Shown: positions 12,541 to 24,300 of the stretch, piece after piece
How the letters are laid out: the number at the start of each line of letters is the position of its first letter
How positions within the stretch are numbered: position 1 is the first letter of the stretch
DNA from: Zhengitettix transpicula
Taxonomy: Eukaryota; Arthropoda; Insecta; Orthoptera; Tetrigidae
Reading direction: 5' to 3'
DNA: 64,000 bases
Assembly (NCBI GenBank): GCA_037074705.1
Contig: CM073592.1
Coordinates: 22,230,629-22,294,628 of the forward strand
Made by a program: the position numbers and the translations under genes
Notes under the pieces: model-generated
What the model was told of the DNA's origin: nothing
The model's database searches: none
Seen by the model: only the letters and a program-made list of their open reading frames with translations

Positions 12541-13030
12541 TTCCCCATCACTGAGAAAGATGAACCAACCAAGCGGCCAGGCCGAATCTGTGGCGTTTCC
12601 TCTGGTAGGATGAAATAAATTCTTGGAGCGTCGACCCTTGCTTTTCTGCAACTTCTTTTGTCTTTATGCACTGACAGGGCCTCATTTGTTTCTTTGTGGA
12701 GGGTGGTTTCATCCCCTCCTCCTTCACCCCACGTCGTAGTGGTGGTGGTTGTTTGACCTACTCACATCCTCGCCCGGTGGTTGGATAGAGAAGGAGAGAG
12801 AGAGACAAGGGAAAGAAGGGGATGAGAGACAGACACACGAAACTAGTGGCAGATTTGCTCGACGGACTGGAAAAATGCTCCATGTATGTGCAGGAATTTT
12901 TTAGAGAATTTGTCAACTTGGGTTTGTTTCCCCCCCCCCCCCCCAAGAAAGTAGTTTGTTTTTGGGAGTGGGGGAAATGGGACGATAGAAGAGAGAAAGT
13001 TCAAGGGTGAAGATTGTTTTGGGGGATGGG
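12540..13030. promoter_or_regulatory. GC-richer island with a 15-base C run
   Basis: Holds GA-rich and GT-rich tracts and an uninterrupted C run at 12930-12944. Three overlapping open frames on both strands run through the homopolymer and are not credible. Homopolymers of this length are slippage-prone, and the length given may vary between reads. Confidence 0.3.
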
Positions 13031-14170
13031 AGGATGGATTGGTGTAGGAAAGAGGCGAAAAAATATTTATGTACACATTACTATCTTAAGAATTCTGTTA
13101 AATGAATCTGTGATGAATCGAAATTAAATTATAAAATTTTTCCCCATGTGGAGATAAACAGCACGACAGTTTTTCTCTCTCTTTCAGACCTTCAATTCTC
13201 CCCAAATTCTGTTTGACTCAGTTCCTGTTGTTGCTTGTTATATGCTTTTCACAACACTTAAATCTTGGTTCAATTTTTGTTTTCTGCCTTCCTCTTGTTT
13301 GGTGCAATACATATTTTTCACTTTTATAACTCAAAATACCTTTTACTTGGTTAATTTCTCACTTTTTCTTTTTTAAAAATCCTACGTATTTCCTCGTTCT
13401 TCAATGAGGTACGAAATATAAGGATCCAATATTTTCATCTTCTTATATTCTATTAAATTCAATTTCAAACCAGTTATAATGTAAAACTAAAATGTAATAA
13501 TAATTTCAAGATCAATTTTAAAAACATAATTTTTAATTATTTGAAATAACAATTTACAACTTAACTGAACTATTTAACAATTATTTTAGAGTTCTTGATT
13601 AAAATCGTGAATAATTTTGGATGCAAACAGACCCAATCATACTATTTTAAATTTATAAATAACTATAACGTCCTAAGATCTGAACTTTATCTATATGATA
13701 TTTATCTATATGAACGTAATTTTTGAATGATTAATAGTGGAAATTTCACTTCCTTTCAATCTGTTAGTCCAGGAAATTTTTGTAGTGTCCTTATTCCCTG
13801 GACTACATTAGCTGAAACTCAGATCTTGTGATCAATTTAGACCTAACAGAAAATATTTCCTTCCGACTTTTAAATAGTGTTTTCTTTCGTGTTGTCATAT
13901 AAAACCTTTAATACTTGCATATATTTACGTAGATAATTTGGTTATGTTATTTATGAAACTAAATCATACTGTCCTTATTACTGCATCTTCTACACTTAAT
14001 ATAATAATTTATTTTAATTATTACTACTTTTAGACTTTTACTTTATTAGTCTTTTATTCCTGTTCTTCAACTGAAAGGTTTTATTTGCGAAATATACGAC
14101 TCCCTAAACTAATATAACGCAAATTAAAATAAAATTATTTCTTGTTTTAAAAGAAATGAAATCCTCCGAG
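13030..14170. other. AT-rich block
   Basis: No open frame of note, and no repeat that I could align within the window. Confidence 0.5.
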
Positions 14171-14870
14171 GCTTTATTTTCGTATTTTGTTCTTCACCCC
14201 CATTCATCACTAAAGGAGACGAGTGTTCTCGTAGCAGTGATGACGGACGCCTTTTTATTTAGCCACCAGGCCAGGGCTGCCTTTGATGTCACACATGTCC
14301 GAAAAAAAAGCAGGGTCATACATTAATTACACAATATCTCAGAGGGAGAGGACGACGTGTAGCAATAAATAAGAGAGACACAAACCACCCTCCCTTCTTT
14401 CCTTTCCAGACAAAGGCAATTTGCATGGTCAAATACTTTCTAGTGTGAAATATCTGAAATTCCAAAACTTACTGCCTCCACGGAAAGAGGTTAATTAATA
14501 GGCATTCCTTGCCGTGGGCTCAAGCTAATAAAGTCTGATATTGTGTACCGCACGCCCAGTTTTTAATGAATTCTTATTGCACATTCTTCGACCGACCGGG
14601 CGCTACATTGATGTTTAATTTTGATGGAAAGTTAAGGGAAACGATACGGCGGCGGAAGAGAGGTGGAGGAAGAGGAGGAGATGGAGGAGGAGGTGGTGGA
14701 ACGGAATGGGGGAATGTGGCGGAGAAAAGAGAGAGGCAGACGAAGATATTTTGGGCAGGGTGGAGGGATATTTTGGTGAAGATTGCCGTCAGTGGTAGGA
14801 CGTGAAAAGACGCCCGTCGCTTCGTAAATGCTCAGGATCTACGTACCATGACAAGTGAAGGGCAAAGCTT
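14170..14870. promoter_or_regulatory. Island with POU/homeodomain-like words
   Basis: Between 14270 and 14580 the sequence is complex and includes GCAATTTGCATGGTC (octamer-like ATTTGCAT), TTAATTAATAGGCATTCC (homeodomain core beside a TEAD-like CATTCC) and GCAATAAATAAG. A polypurine tract at about 14640-14705 follows. The 79-codon open frame over that tract is Gly/Arg-rich and not credible. A cis-regulatory element is the favoured reading. Confidence 0.35.
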
Positions 14871-15839
14871 ATCAGAGATGAATTTATACTAAGTTATAAA
14901 TCATGTAGTCTTGATACGTTATTTCATGTGAAATGTCCTTTAGAACTGAAAATATAACATCATCATTGGAGAAACCCTGAGTTCGACAATTGTGGAAAAA
15001 GGGGGCGCCAAAAATATTTTTAACTATAGAGTAAACAGTAGTAGTGTTTTTTCAGAACGGGGTAGTTGAATAGGTTTTGTAAAAGATCACTTCTTCAACG
15101 ACAGAATCCATTCTCAATTTAAATATAGTAAAATTATTAAAAAAATATCCTCATATATTGGAGATGAAGTATGAAAAAAATCAGTTAATAGATTCATTAA
15201 AATATCTTAGACTGTAACATGACAAATTTCAAATCTGTAATACACTATTGCATCAATGCTAAATTTTTGTTAAGAATTGGCAGTCAAGATGGTCACCTAT
15301 CGACCCCTCTATTCAGTCCACTCCAGGTAATTTTAACTCCAAATTTGTTGCATCTTCAACTAAAGCTTCCGGAAACTCCGACTCCAAATTTTCTCGAAAT
15401 ACTTTGAATTTTCTGTGACTTCTTGAAGGGGCGTGTGACCTATTGTGGAAGGTAATTTAAATACCAATGCCTAAATTCTATGAAAATTCACCAAGGTCTA
15501 TTTACATATTTTTTAAGTGATCAGGATGAAAACGTTAGGCACACCTCTTAGTGTTTGCATTTTGAACAATGTTTTTTCTACATTACTTATTTGCTCTCTT
15601 TAGGGCAATACTTATTGTCTCATTGTCATGTTTTATTTGGATTTGATACTAGTTTCTTAACCAGTTATGATGGGTGGCATATAGTTGTGAACATAGCAAG
15701 TGATTGAGTGATATACGCTGCGTAATATACTTTGAAATTATGAATAAGTATTAATGGTGTAGTCTATAGTTTACAGGGTAGGTAATAATCGAGATTAATA
15801 GGAATAAAATCTAACAAATAAAATAGGTTCTTTGTGTGT

Positions 15840-16191
15840 TCCGCATACAATTTAACAACCGTAAAGTAAATTGGATAAAATTTCGTACACGTGTTCCTTT
15901 AGAACCAGAAACAAACACTGTGGGAAAATATTCGCATTCCACCACCTTGGTAGGGATGTAAAACTTTCAAACATATTAAAGCGCCAGATAATTTTTGTGG
16001 TCAATGCGATGGATAGCGTTTCTTGAGATATTTTCAACCCCTTTCGGCACTGGAGGGGAGCACCTTTAGCGATGGGTGTGGAGGGACGTTACATAAAAAC
16101 ATCTCAAGAACTGCCGAGATTAGAGTCAAATCCGGGATTATGGATGATGCCGAGTTTAATTATCACACCTCGGGCAATCCCGGGCACTCAG
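15840..16191 (+). mobile_element. Helitron-like repeat copy A
   Basis: Plus-orientation copy of the family also found at 5.1, 28.4 and 40.7 kb. Landmarks in order are CATACAATTTAACAACCG, GTGTTCCTTTAGAACCAG, CACTGTGGG, GGGACGTTACATAAAAACA, ATCCGGGATTATGGATG, then the GC-rich terminus CTCGGGCAATCCCGGGC and CACTCAG. A GC-rich palindrome close to the 3' end is what non-autonomous Helitrons show. The expected CTAG-type terminus is decayed here. An (AT)n microsatellite follows within 30 bp. Confidence 0.6.
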
Positions 16192-16215
16192 ATATTTAAG
16201 AAAATAGACACGTAT

Positions 16216-16219
<4 letters not shown>

Positions 16220-16259
<40 letters not shown>
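16220..16259. repeat. (AT)n microsatellite
   Basis: About 20 uninterrupted AT units immediately downstream of Helitron-like copy A. Confidence 0.95.
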
Positions 16260-16262
<3 letters not shown>

Positions 16263-16999
16263 GGTCAAATATAAACATTAAAAATAAATAGACTTCTGTG
16301 TATTCGTATCGCTACATTTCAAAGTTCAGACTTTCATTTAATTAATTATTTAGGAGTTCCTCAAAATCAGTCTAAAACTAAAGGAATGTGAATGTTTTTG
16401 CAGTCAATTTTAAAGTCGAGTCTTAATTATTTAAAATGTTGGCAGATAAGTTTTAATGATGGTTTTAGAGGGGGGAAAAAATTAAAACTAGTTACTATAA
16501 AGTGAAAAAGTCACGTTCTATAGGCTTAAATAAGATTTTTTGACCGCCTTCTCCCCATTTTGCTTCCATATGGATAGTCAGTTTTATATTGTTACAAAAC
16601 TGCTTACGGCTATATATACCAACGAAATATTTTAGATAAAAATCATTCAGCCCTTTTTATTGTGAAAAATGTTTAAAAGCGGCATATAAATGAATATCAG
16701 ATTCATTGATAAATGAAAAGTAGAGCTTAAAATTACTCGATTCTTAGCTACGTACACCACAAACTATTTATACCGTGCATGTATATATATTGTAATAAAA
16801 CAAAATTAAATTAATTAATATTTACCCCTATAATGTACACCAAAATATTGAAGGGAAATATATTTCATAGGTCGCCTACGGGCCTCCAATAAAAAATTGG
16901 AGTTTATAAAATTACCACAGAAAACTATAAAACTTTTTATAACAGAAATAAAACACTTATTTACTATCCTTAACCAAAACCAAACAATCACCTAGGACC

Positions 17000-17600
17000 G
17001 TCAAAATTGTTTCCCAAGCGGTCCAACACCCTTGAACGGATGCACGTTAGTTCGTGGTTCGTTAATGATCACAAACAAATCTACAACCCTACATTAAACA
17101 CCCTTCTCCACTTTGCTACAGCAAAGCTGCATTGCCCAGTGTCATCATAGGAGGTGTGGAGATAGGATTTGTTGGCAGAGCTATCACAGATAGACGGCTT
17201 TACCCGGGATTACCATCTCCCGGGGCCTTTTACCAACCTTGGACTGGCCTGAATCTCGAGTGAGATTTGCTATAGCAAAAAAAAAAATAGATTCACTAAA
17301 GCACAAAACTGCTTAGGATCGGAATGACTTCAGACCAAAAAAAACAATCAACGACCACAAACGACGGCACACCTGGACAGAACGTCCAACTCGACCAAGC
17401 TTTCCAGACACACAAATACCAACAACCACGCGACTGGCCACGAGGTAGCCTCCTCCACTACTGACTCTCGTGTGTTTATTTCCTAGGGCTATTGTACCCT
17501 TCTCCGGAAACACAGTTTGGCCCATCGTCAAACGTTCGTAAACAACGGGTGCAATGCGAAAACACCGCTAGTACTGCAGAACTGAAGACAAAACAAATCT
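17000..17600. repeat. Unclassified repeat-like segment with a GC hairpin
   Basis: Composition is distinct from both flanks. CCCGGGA and TCCCGGG at 17203-17224 form a 7-bp hairpin with an 8-nt loop. Related words TTTGCTACAGCAAAG (about 17114) and TTTGCTATAGCAAA (about 17266, a perfect palindrome) bracket the segment. That suggests a mobile element with palindromic ends, but no second copy was found in the window. The minus-strand 72-codon frame is without domain. Confidence 0.3.
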
Positions 17601-17739
17601 TGCATACAATAACGTCCTTTGTATTCGCCACAATACATAATATAGGTACCATAAATGTGAGCCATATTTAAAATTCATTAGTTTTGTTGTTCGATCATCA
17701 GATCGAAATATTTAAACCGGGGCTGACAGACTTATACAA

Positions 17740-18330
17740 TTCTGTTCTTCTTGGTCAAAATCTTCCCCATCCATTATGTCCGCACAATTTTCTCTATACG
17801 CCCCATAAACCTCCGTTTTTTTTTCGTGGAGTGTGTAAAAATTTGCTCTTCGCCGGGACATTTAACGCCAACAAAGCACTCTTCCTTAAATCTTAGAGGA
17901 AGGAATTTTTTCCTTCTGTACTTTTTTGTATTTTTAGTGCCGACAGCATTGATAAATAGCAGTGGAATTCGGAGGGAGGTGGATGGATTGGTGGGGACCG
18001 CAGTGAGGCAGACAGACACAAGGCGAAGAAGACAAAGGCGGGGAAACATGCATAACAACTAAACGTTTGTCTTCTTCCCATCTCTGAGGTTTGTGAGGAA
18101 ATTTTGCGAGGACGTGCTTCGAATGGAATGTCGTTTCTCAGAGGGATAAAGGAGGGGAGGGAGACCATCCCTTCGGCCTTCTGGCTGTCATTAGGGTGGA
18201 TATAGAACACGTGCCCCGAGGATATCGGTAGCGGCTTGTCGTGACGTCTGGGATGAATATCCTCGAAATCGATGTCTAAGTTGGGATACGACGGTTGCTC
18301 GTTTTCCTAATCGTCTTTCGAAATTTTACA
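17740..18330. promoter_or_regulatory. Island with E-box and a 9-bp inverted repeat
   Basis: Contains CACGTG at 18208-18213, then CGAGGATAT (18217-18225) and its exact complement ATATCCTCG (18257-18265) separated by 31 bp. Overlapping open frames of about 100 codons on both strands show no domain. The local density of palindromes suggests protein-binding DNA. Confidence 0.35.
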
Positions 18331-18801
18331 TTTAATCTTTTCAGAAATTAGTATTTATTGGACTATCGAAGTTAATCTCTTATAATTCAAAGACATTTTA
18401 AAAATCCATCAAATAATTATTACAGTAACGACTAACGCGACCTAGAGTAGAATATAATCCAACATTCCAGGGAAATCCTCTAGAAGAACAAATTTAAATT
18501 ATGTTTTATTTTTATGATTTAATAATAAGTAAGATAGTCAAATACAGACAAAAGAAATGATAGTATAAGTACCACACAACGTTTCTGGGATCCTTGTGCC
18601 TTTCATCTGCTAAGAAGAACCTCGAGCGACACAACCGCACAAGTCAGTTGACACAACTCAGACGTCATTTTCATGATTTAACATCAGTGCTGACAATAGG
18701 CAAGTATTTCCTTAACCGACACTATGGTTTAAAATATTACACAGAAGAGAGATGAAAAAAAAGTTAGTTCAATGGTAGGGGAACCTGATCCAGATTTACT
18801 A

Positions 18802-18940
18802 GGGTTTTTCCAGCGTAGCTTTTAGGTTAATGACCGGTAGGATCCTTACATTACATCCCGGGGGCCATTGTTAACCCTTCTGTATCCTCATTTCTAATCC
18901 CTTTATATGTTATAAAAGGTGAGTTGAAACCACCTGGATT
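18802..18940 (+). repeat. Local direct repeat, copy 1
   Basis: Aligns to 19232-19360. Strongest block: TTTTAGGT-AATGAC-GGTAGGATCCTTA. Further downstream both copies share TTA(T)AAAGG-GAGT and AC-TGGAT. Offset is about 430 bp. This could be a pair of short LTR-like ends or a tandem duplication; the DNA between them has no domain. Confidence 0.55.
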
Positions 18941-19231
18941 ACTCTCAATTTGCGTGTGACTCTTAAAAAAATTATAAACTTGAGAAAACATTCGGGGATG
19001 TCTTCACCTCACTCGGGTTTTAAACTTAGGTAATCACAAGTCTGTTTTGATAGTTGTATGCTCTGAGTTCGTTGTCCTTTGGCATACGGTAGAAGTTGTC
19101 CGCTGATACTATTAAAACAGTCCTATGACATGGCGACGGAAATGCTGCATCCGCACAGTAAACCCCACTCAACTCATTTAAGACATCGGATGGGCGTGGT
19201 ACGAGTACCAAGAGTCGGACATATCTGATGG

Positions 19232-19360
19232 AGGGTTTGTCCTACATCACTTTTAGGTGAATGACAGGTAGGATCCTTAAACTACAATCTGTCCTTTCAG
19301 CATCTCCCATTTAGAATATGCTTCTATACCCATTAAAGGGGAGTCGCCACTACGTGGATG
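19232..19360 (+). repeat. Local direct repeat, copy 2
   Basis: Partner of 18802-18940, with about 26 bp nearly identical around GGTAGGATCCTTA and lower identity elsewhere. Both copies are followed by AT-poor sequence without an open frame. Confidence 0.55.
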
Positions 19361-19679
19361 TTCCTTTGTCAAACTTAACTAGGATCGTAGCAGCTCCGTC
19401 CATGTTTCCATGAGATATAAACTATTTCCTTTGATTGGGCTGGAGTGTAGTCTAGTATAAATGGAGCTTCTTCACAAGCGACGGTTTCTCGATACTTTGG
19501 CCTATTTAGTTGTCTTCTTCTTGGTGGATGTCAAACATTCATGTAGGCCTACGAGATACTCTTATAGATTTTTATTCATCTTGGCTGTGTATTTATGCTC
19601 TTTCATTATTGGAAACCTGGTAACATACAGCAAATTTTCCTCCGGTTCAGAGATTTTTCATTCTTTCTAGCTTGTAATC

Positions 19680-20110
19680 ATACGAAGTAGATCTTTCTTT
19701 CGTTTTCCTCCGTTTCTTAATGGCTCTATCCGCGGCGATCTATTCCAAGCAGTCTTCTGTCTAGATTTCAATTCTGACACACAAGCCATTGTTCTGAGAA
19801 GTGTTTTGTTAATCGAGGGTGGCGTTTTGTGGCGCTTGTGAGAAGGTTTGTTAGATAAGGAGGTGACTCGGAGGACGACGTTGATGGAGTTGGTGCTTAT
19901 CTGGAATCTTCGAGGACAGCAGGAAGACTGATGTTTGCAGAAGATCAGCTGATAGTTGCCAGGGTTTTGTGAGGTAGTTGGGTGACTTCCGGCTGCGTCA
20001 TCGGAAGGTCGTTACGCGTAGAAAAGAAGGAAGTCGTATTTAGTTGTGAGGTTTATGCTTGGAAAAGTCTCTCCATATAAGTAAGTAAGGTGACATTCAT
20101 CAACGGCATC
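19680..20110. other. GC-richer island, G-rich on the plus strand
   Basis: Composition is distinct, with a hairpin at 19984-20010 (GACTTCCG paired with CGGAAG-GTC). No coherent reading frame crosses it. The function is unknown. Confidence 0.25.
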
Positions 20111-21259
20111 TGGAAAATACCTGCTTATATGATCCTACTATTATTTCCTACCCGTCAGGCACAAGCATTATTCCAACACAATTTAGCCCTATTATTTTAT
20201 GCCCAATTTTCACCATCTGTACAGTCTCCTGATACCCTTCAAAAGCATATTTAACCCACGCTCGTTCAACACTTCAGTTGTTATTTACGTATTGAGTTCT
20301 GTTTCGGTGATTTAAATGTCCGTTTCTCGTCTCCGTTTAATATTAACAGGCTTTTATCGAATTATTTACTGTCAGGGTAGTTACAAAATTTCATTTTTTT
20401 GTAATGTTTTTAATATTTTTCTACGCTGTTTCATATTGCGATTTGTACATTATTATTGTCGTTCAATTCCTTTTTATAAAAAAAAATATTTTTCTGTATC
20501 TAACTTGTATGACTGCACAAAATATGCAAATTAATAATTTGATTCGTACATTGAATAAAATTCGAAAAATTTGTTCAACTATTCGCAGTGTTGAATTTTT
20601 CCTGAATGCTCTCTATATTTATTTACTTAATTACCAGAGTATTTTTCCCTTTCTCCTTATTTCCTCTACAAGATTTCAAAACTATTTCCTATTTAGTTTG
20701 GAATTTTTTTTATGTATAGGAAGCTCAGACCCGACATCTTTACTATCAGGCTTAAATTAATATTTGTATTCCTGACAAGTAATTTGTGACCTCAAAAATT
20801 CTCCTGACGTTTCTCAGACGCAATTTTAAATCCCTGATTTGCTGCTTATTCAATAGATTTTCTATATTAAATTCAATTAAACAGATCCTTGCGGGGAAAA
20901 GAACAAAAACTTTACTGGAACCTGAACCAGCTTGTCTGGCGTACTTCAGTTCATTATGTAGCATAAAAAATGAAACAATAGATATATCAAGTTGCATAAA
21001 ATTTATTTCTAAAAAAATATCTGTATATTACGTAACTTTAATGTTTTTGACGAAAAACTTCTCATTCTAAGAAAAATAAAATTAAGAAGCACCATGAACA
21101 TCTTCATGTTGGTTGCTTCTGTAAACAATTTGAAGAGAATTAAATTAATAATGTTGAAAAACAGACTTAATAGGGGTCATTATAGTAAAAGTGACTAAGT
21201 CCGAAATGGTACGATAGTTATAGTCACTGAAAATTTGGTAAAAGAAATAAGTAGAAATT

Positions 21260-21720
21260 TCGGTGAACAGAACAGAGTGAGAGAAGATGGCGGCCAGCCG
21301 AATAGCAATTTACGCGGCCATGTGAGACGAGTAGGAGGTCCACATGAGACAGCATGGATCATGTTGACGAACATATAACGAGGAAGATATGTGATTCTGT
21401 ACCCTAAATATATTTAAGCACAGGCGCCGCCGGATAGTTGCCGGATCTTTCATTCCAGCGCTTCTCACAAGTATGAAAGATTAAATATCCAGGAGGTTGC
21501 AAACGACCTGAGTCAGTGAAGTTGTAAGGTTGAATATTTCGCCGCGTTGGGGAAGGAGGAACAGCCTCCGGCCTGGGCAAAGGGTCACCTTGATGGATGT
21601 GCGTCCTCTAAGGGCGTAGATTACGCTCTCCCAGCGAAGACTGATCGGCGTCGTAACGAAACTGGGCGTCGGCCTGCTCCAGATTCAAAGCCTCATTTTT
21701 ATCAAGAATAAAAGACGAAT
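21260..21720. promoter_or_regulatory. Island starting with a YY1/PHO-like site
   Basis: GAAGATGGCGGCC at 21283-21295 matches the extended YY1/Pleiohomeotic recognition word. It also reads as the ATG of a 12-codon frame (Met-Ala-Ala-Ser-Arg...), a layout seen at some promoters. Further on, AAAGGGTCACCTTGATGG resembles a nuclear-receptor half-site pair. It could be a promoter or first non-coding exon, or a Polycomb-type element. No TATA box or downstream coding exon is evident. Confidence 0.35.
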
Positions 21721-22059
21721 GTCGTTCGCGCTAGACGTGAATTAAGGGTAAAATTGCAAAGTTATTTGGGTAACATAAATGTACTATAAGATTATAGAAA
21801 TTGATATCAGAAGACCACTGTTTTGAAATTTGAGAAATTCTTGCATACAAAATTATTTAAGATACTATATGACATATAAATTTAGTTACATATTAAATAA
21901 AATTTATTTTTCAGGGTTCAATATGTACTTTCATGTTATATCTGCGGAGAACTGATTAAGGTCAGTGTGAAATTAAACTTGTAACATTAGTAAAACTTTG
22001 TTAATAAATAAACAACCCAGCTAGTATGTGAGAAAATATTTTTAATTAATTTTTTAAAA

Positions 22060-22600
22060 AAATCAGTACAACGTTTCATTCAAAATGTGAGGACTTCTTC
22101 AGGTAATATACAGTTTGAAGGTGTACATGGAAATACAGTCCGTGAAATTTATAATAGTTCTTCTAATTAAGCATATATGTTTATATCCATATAATAAAAA
22201 CTGTATATTATTTGAATTATCCCAAAATTGTGGACTAAAAATGAAATGATTATTAGTTTTAATTAACACATTTTTCTGGAAAACCGGCAGTGTTGTTTAT
22301 TTATTTAGCAAATATATATTTATACGCATACATTAAAAACTGTATATTACCTGAGGAAGCCCCAAAATTGTGCACGAATCGTTGTATTGAAATCTTTTTC
22401 TCATTTTACTTAATTAACACATTTTTATGACATATTTCCTGTGTTCGTTATTTAACACATATTTATATACATACATTACATACTGTATATTACCTGAGGA
22501 AGTCCCAAAGTTGTAGACAAAACTTTGTATTGAAATGATTTTTGTTTTTAACTAATTAACACATTTTTTTCCGACTTTTTGTCCGCATTGTTTATTTGCG
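22060..22600 (+). repeat. Head-to-head and tandem array of the hammerhead-like repeat
   Basis: One minus-oriented core (22066-22102) is followed by three plus-oriented cores starting at about 22211, 22351 and 22494, a period of about 140 bp. Each plus unit has an AT-rich lead ending TGTATATTA(C/T), a core CTGAGGAAGTCCC ... GGACGAAACGTTGTA (consensus of the three), a T-rich run, then TTAATTAACACATTTTT and a tail containing TGTTTATTT. Each copy has its own mutations in the core, so the array is old. Confidence 0.75.
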
Positions 22601-22755
22601 AATTGTCAGACTATGTTGAATAGTTTTGTTAAGTTATATTTGACTAATGAGTGACCGATTTTGATCTGCACTACTCTATATTAGTCATTTAAAAAATTAT
22701 TTCTAACTATTGGTAAATTAAATTATTTAATTAATTTAATTGAAACAGAAGTTTT

Positions 22756-22759
<4 letters not shown>

Positions 22760-22797
<38 letters not shown>
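22760..22797. repeat. (AT)n microsatellite
   Basis: About 19 AT units, 160 bp downstream of the hammerhead-like array. Confidence 0.95.
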
Positions 22798-22802
<5 letters not shown>

Positions 22803-23039
22803 TTTACAAAAGTTTAAATTTGCAGAATCACCAACAAACGGCAATTGGTAACGACAGTCATTGGATACTGGCCTTTACGACATTTTACAGTGTTTAACAT
22901 TAATTAAACACCGTATTTTGAAACACGGCTATTCTGATATGATTCTAAGGCTCAATTATTTTGTATAAATCTCATGGGGAATCGCGTATGTCTGGAGTTG
23001 AAACAACGGATAATGAATAAATTTAAATCTTAATTTGTA

Positions 23040-23640
23040 CAACGTGCTCCTGTTGGCGTGTCTGAAGGGGGGGCTGCATAACTCGGTCATGAATTTTTAC
23101 CCGCGGACTATATTACGACGGTCGTAGTAGGATTACTTCGCACGGGAGCAAGGCTATTTCGCTTCGTTCGTTGGATGGCCTCCTGCTGTCCCTCTTTGCC
23201 CCTGGTGGTAGGTAGGAGGTTCGTAGTTCCGGTCAACTTGCGGGCGCCGTCCAAGTTCCATGAGCCGTGACATGAGCCCAGAAGGCGGGGTGAGGAGGGG
23301 GTCTGTGGGGGAGTCACATTTGCAAGCAAATGCCACCATTACGCCGCGTCTCCAATCTCGGCCGTGCACCCTGAAAGTGATGACGTCATACTCGCGGATG
23401 CGATGCATTCCTCGGGGGAGGAGTGTGGCCAGTGGGACTCGCAGAGCCTGTCTGCTCTTTAATTGCGAGAGGTCATCCTTTTCGGACCCTGAGGTTCGCT
23501 CCACAGAATGGCTTCATTTCTGCGTCCCGTACCACAGTGGAGGAAATACAAATGTGGAATATTCTGATGCTGCGATGCAATTTTCAGATAAAATTACTCC
23601 TCGGGGTTTCCCAGGCGAATAAATACTGTATTTGTCTGCG
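23040..23640. promoter_or_regulatory. Island with POU-like palindrome and CRE
   Basis: CATTTGC-AA-GCAAATG at 23317-23332 is a near-perfect palindrome of two octamer half-sites. A full CRE TGACGTCA lies at 23381-23388, 50 bp away, and ATGCATTCC about 20 bp beyond it. Several 70-120-codon open frames overlap on both strands with no domain and Arg-rich composition. The arrangement suits a cis-regulatory element. Confidence 0.4.
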
Positions 23641-23999
23641 ACAAACGCGATAAAACAGTCCAATCATAGTTTACAGAACTTAAAGTTTTCGCTTTGAAAA
23701 TTATAAAATTCAAATAAAGTGACAAACATTAGTTTTAAAATAATCCTGAAACTTCGGAGGTTTATAGGATTATCTTTACCGAAAAACTGACTAGGGGCAG
23801 TGTAGATTTTTCTACAAGGATTTAATGAGCACGAATCGTCATAATATGTGGTCATAAACGAAACACCCATAACAACTTTGAGTTTGAGTACAATTTGCTA
23901 TATTTTCAAAAACAATCATCCTATTGAAAAAAATTCATAGCAATTCTCTTTTTAATCCGATGTTTCAGAACAATTTACTCATAAAAAGAGAAAACATTC

Positions 24000-24300
24000 G
24001 AGTTTCAGGAGGTTTCCTGTACGTGCAATACTTTTTAAATGAGAGTCTTCCTCGACGATGGATCGGATGTGCTGGGTCAAATGATTCATTCTTACACCAC
24101 TGTAAGAACACTCACAGAATGTCATTTTTCCTTTGAGGGGTTTTATAGAAGACTAATATTATGTGCCTTCACTTCCAGTAACAATGATGGAACTGCGGTG
24201 GAAACAATAACTCAATACATGCTCGCTAGAATTTGGGGACGAATGCTGCATAGGCATCCCGTGAATCTCCCGGTCGGAATATTGAGCACCTTTTAATTGT
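24000..24300 (+). other. Open-frame stretch without recognised domain
   Basis: An 85-codon frame at 24039-24296 has ordinary-looking composition (for example Met-Ile-His-Ser-Tyr-Thr-Thr-Val-Arg) but no match I recognise and no strong splice border. It could be a decayed mobile-element fragment. Confidence 0.15.

Noticed and set aside
13399..13430. Possible extra hammerhead-like copy (ATGAGGTACGAAAT)
   Set aside because: The stem and CTGA box are not recognisable; below the standard used for the other copies.
19970..20010. TGAGGTAG followed by a hairpin, resembling a let-7 seed
   Set aside because: Only the seed matches, the rest of the mature let-7 sequence does not, and the hairpin stem does not include the seed arm.
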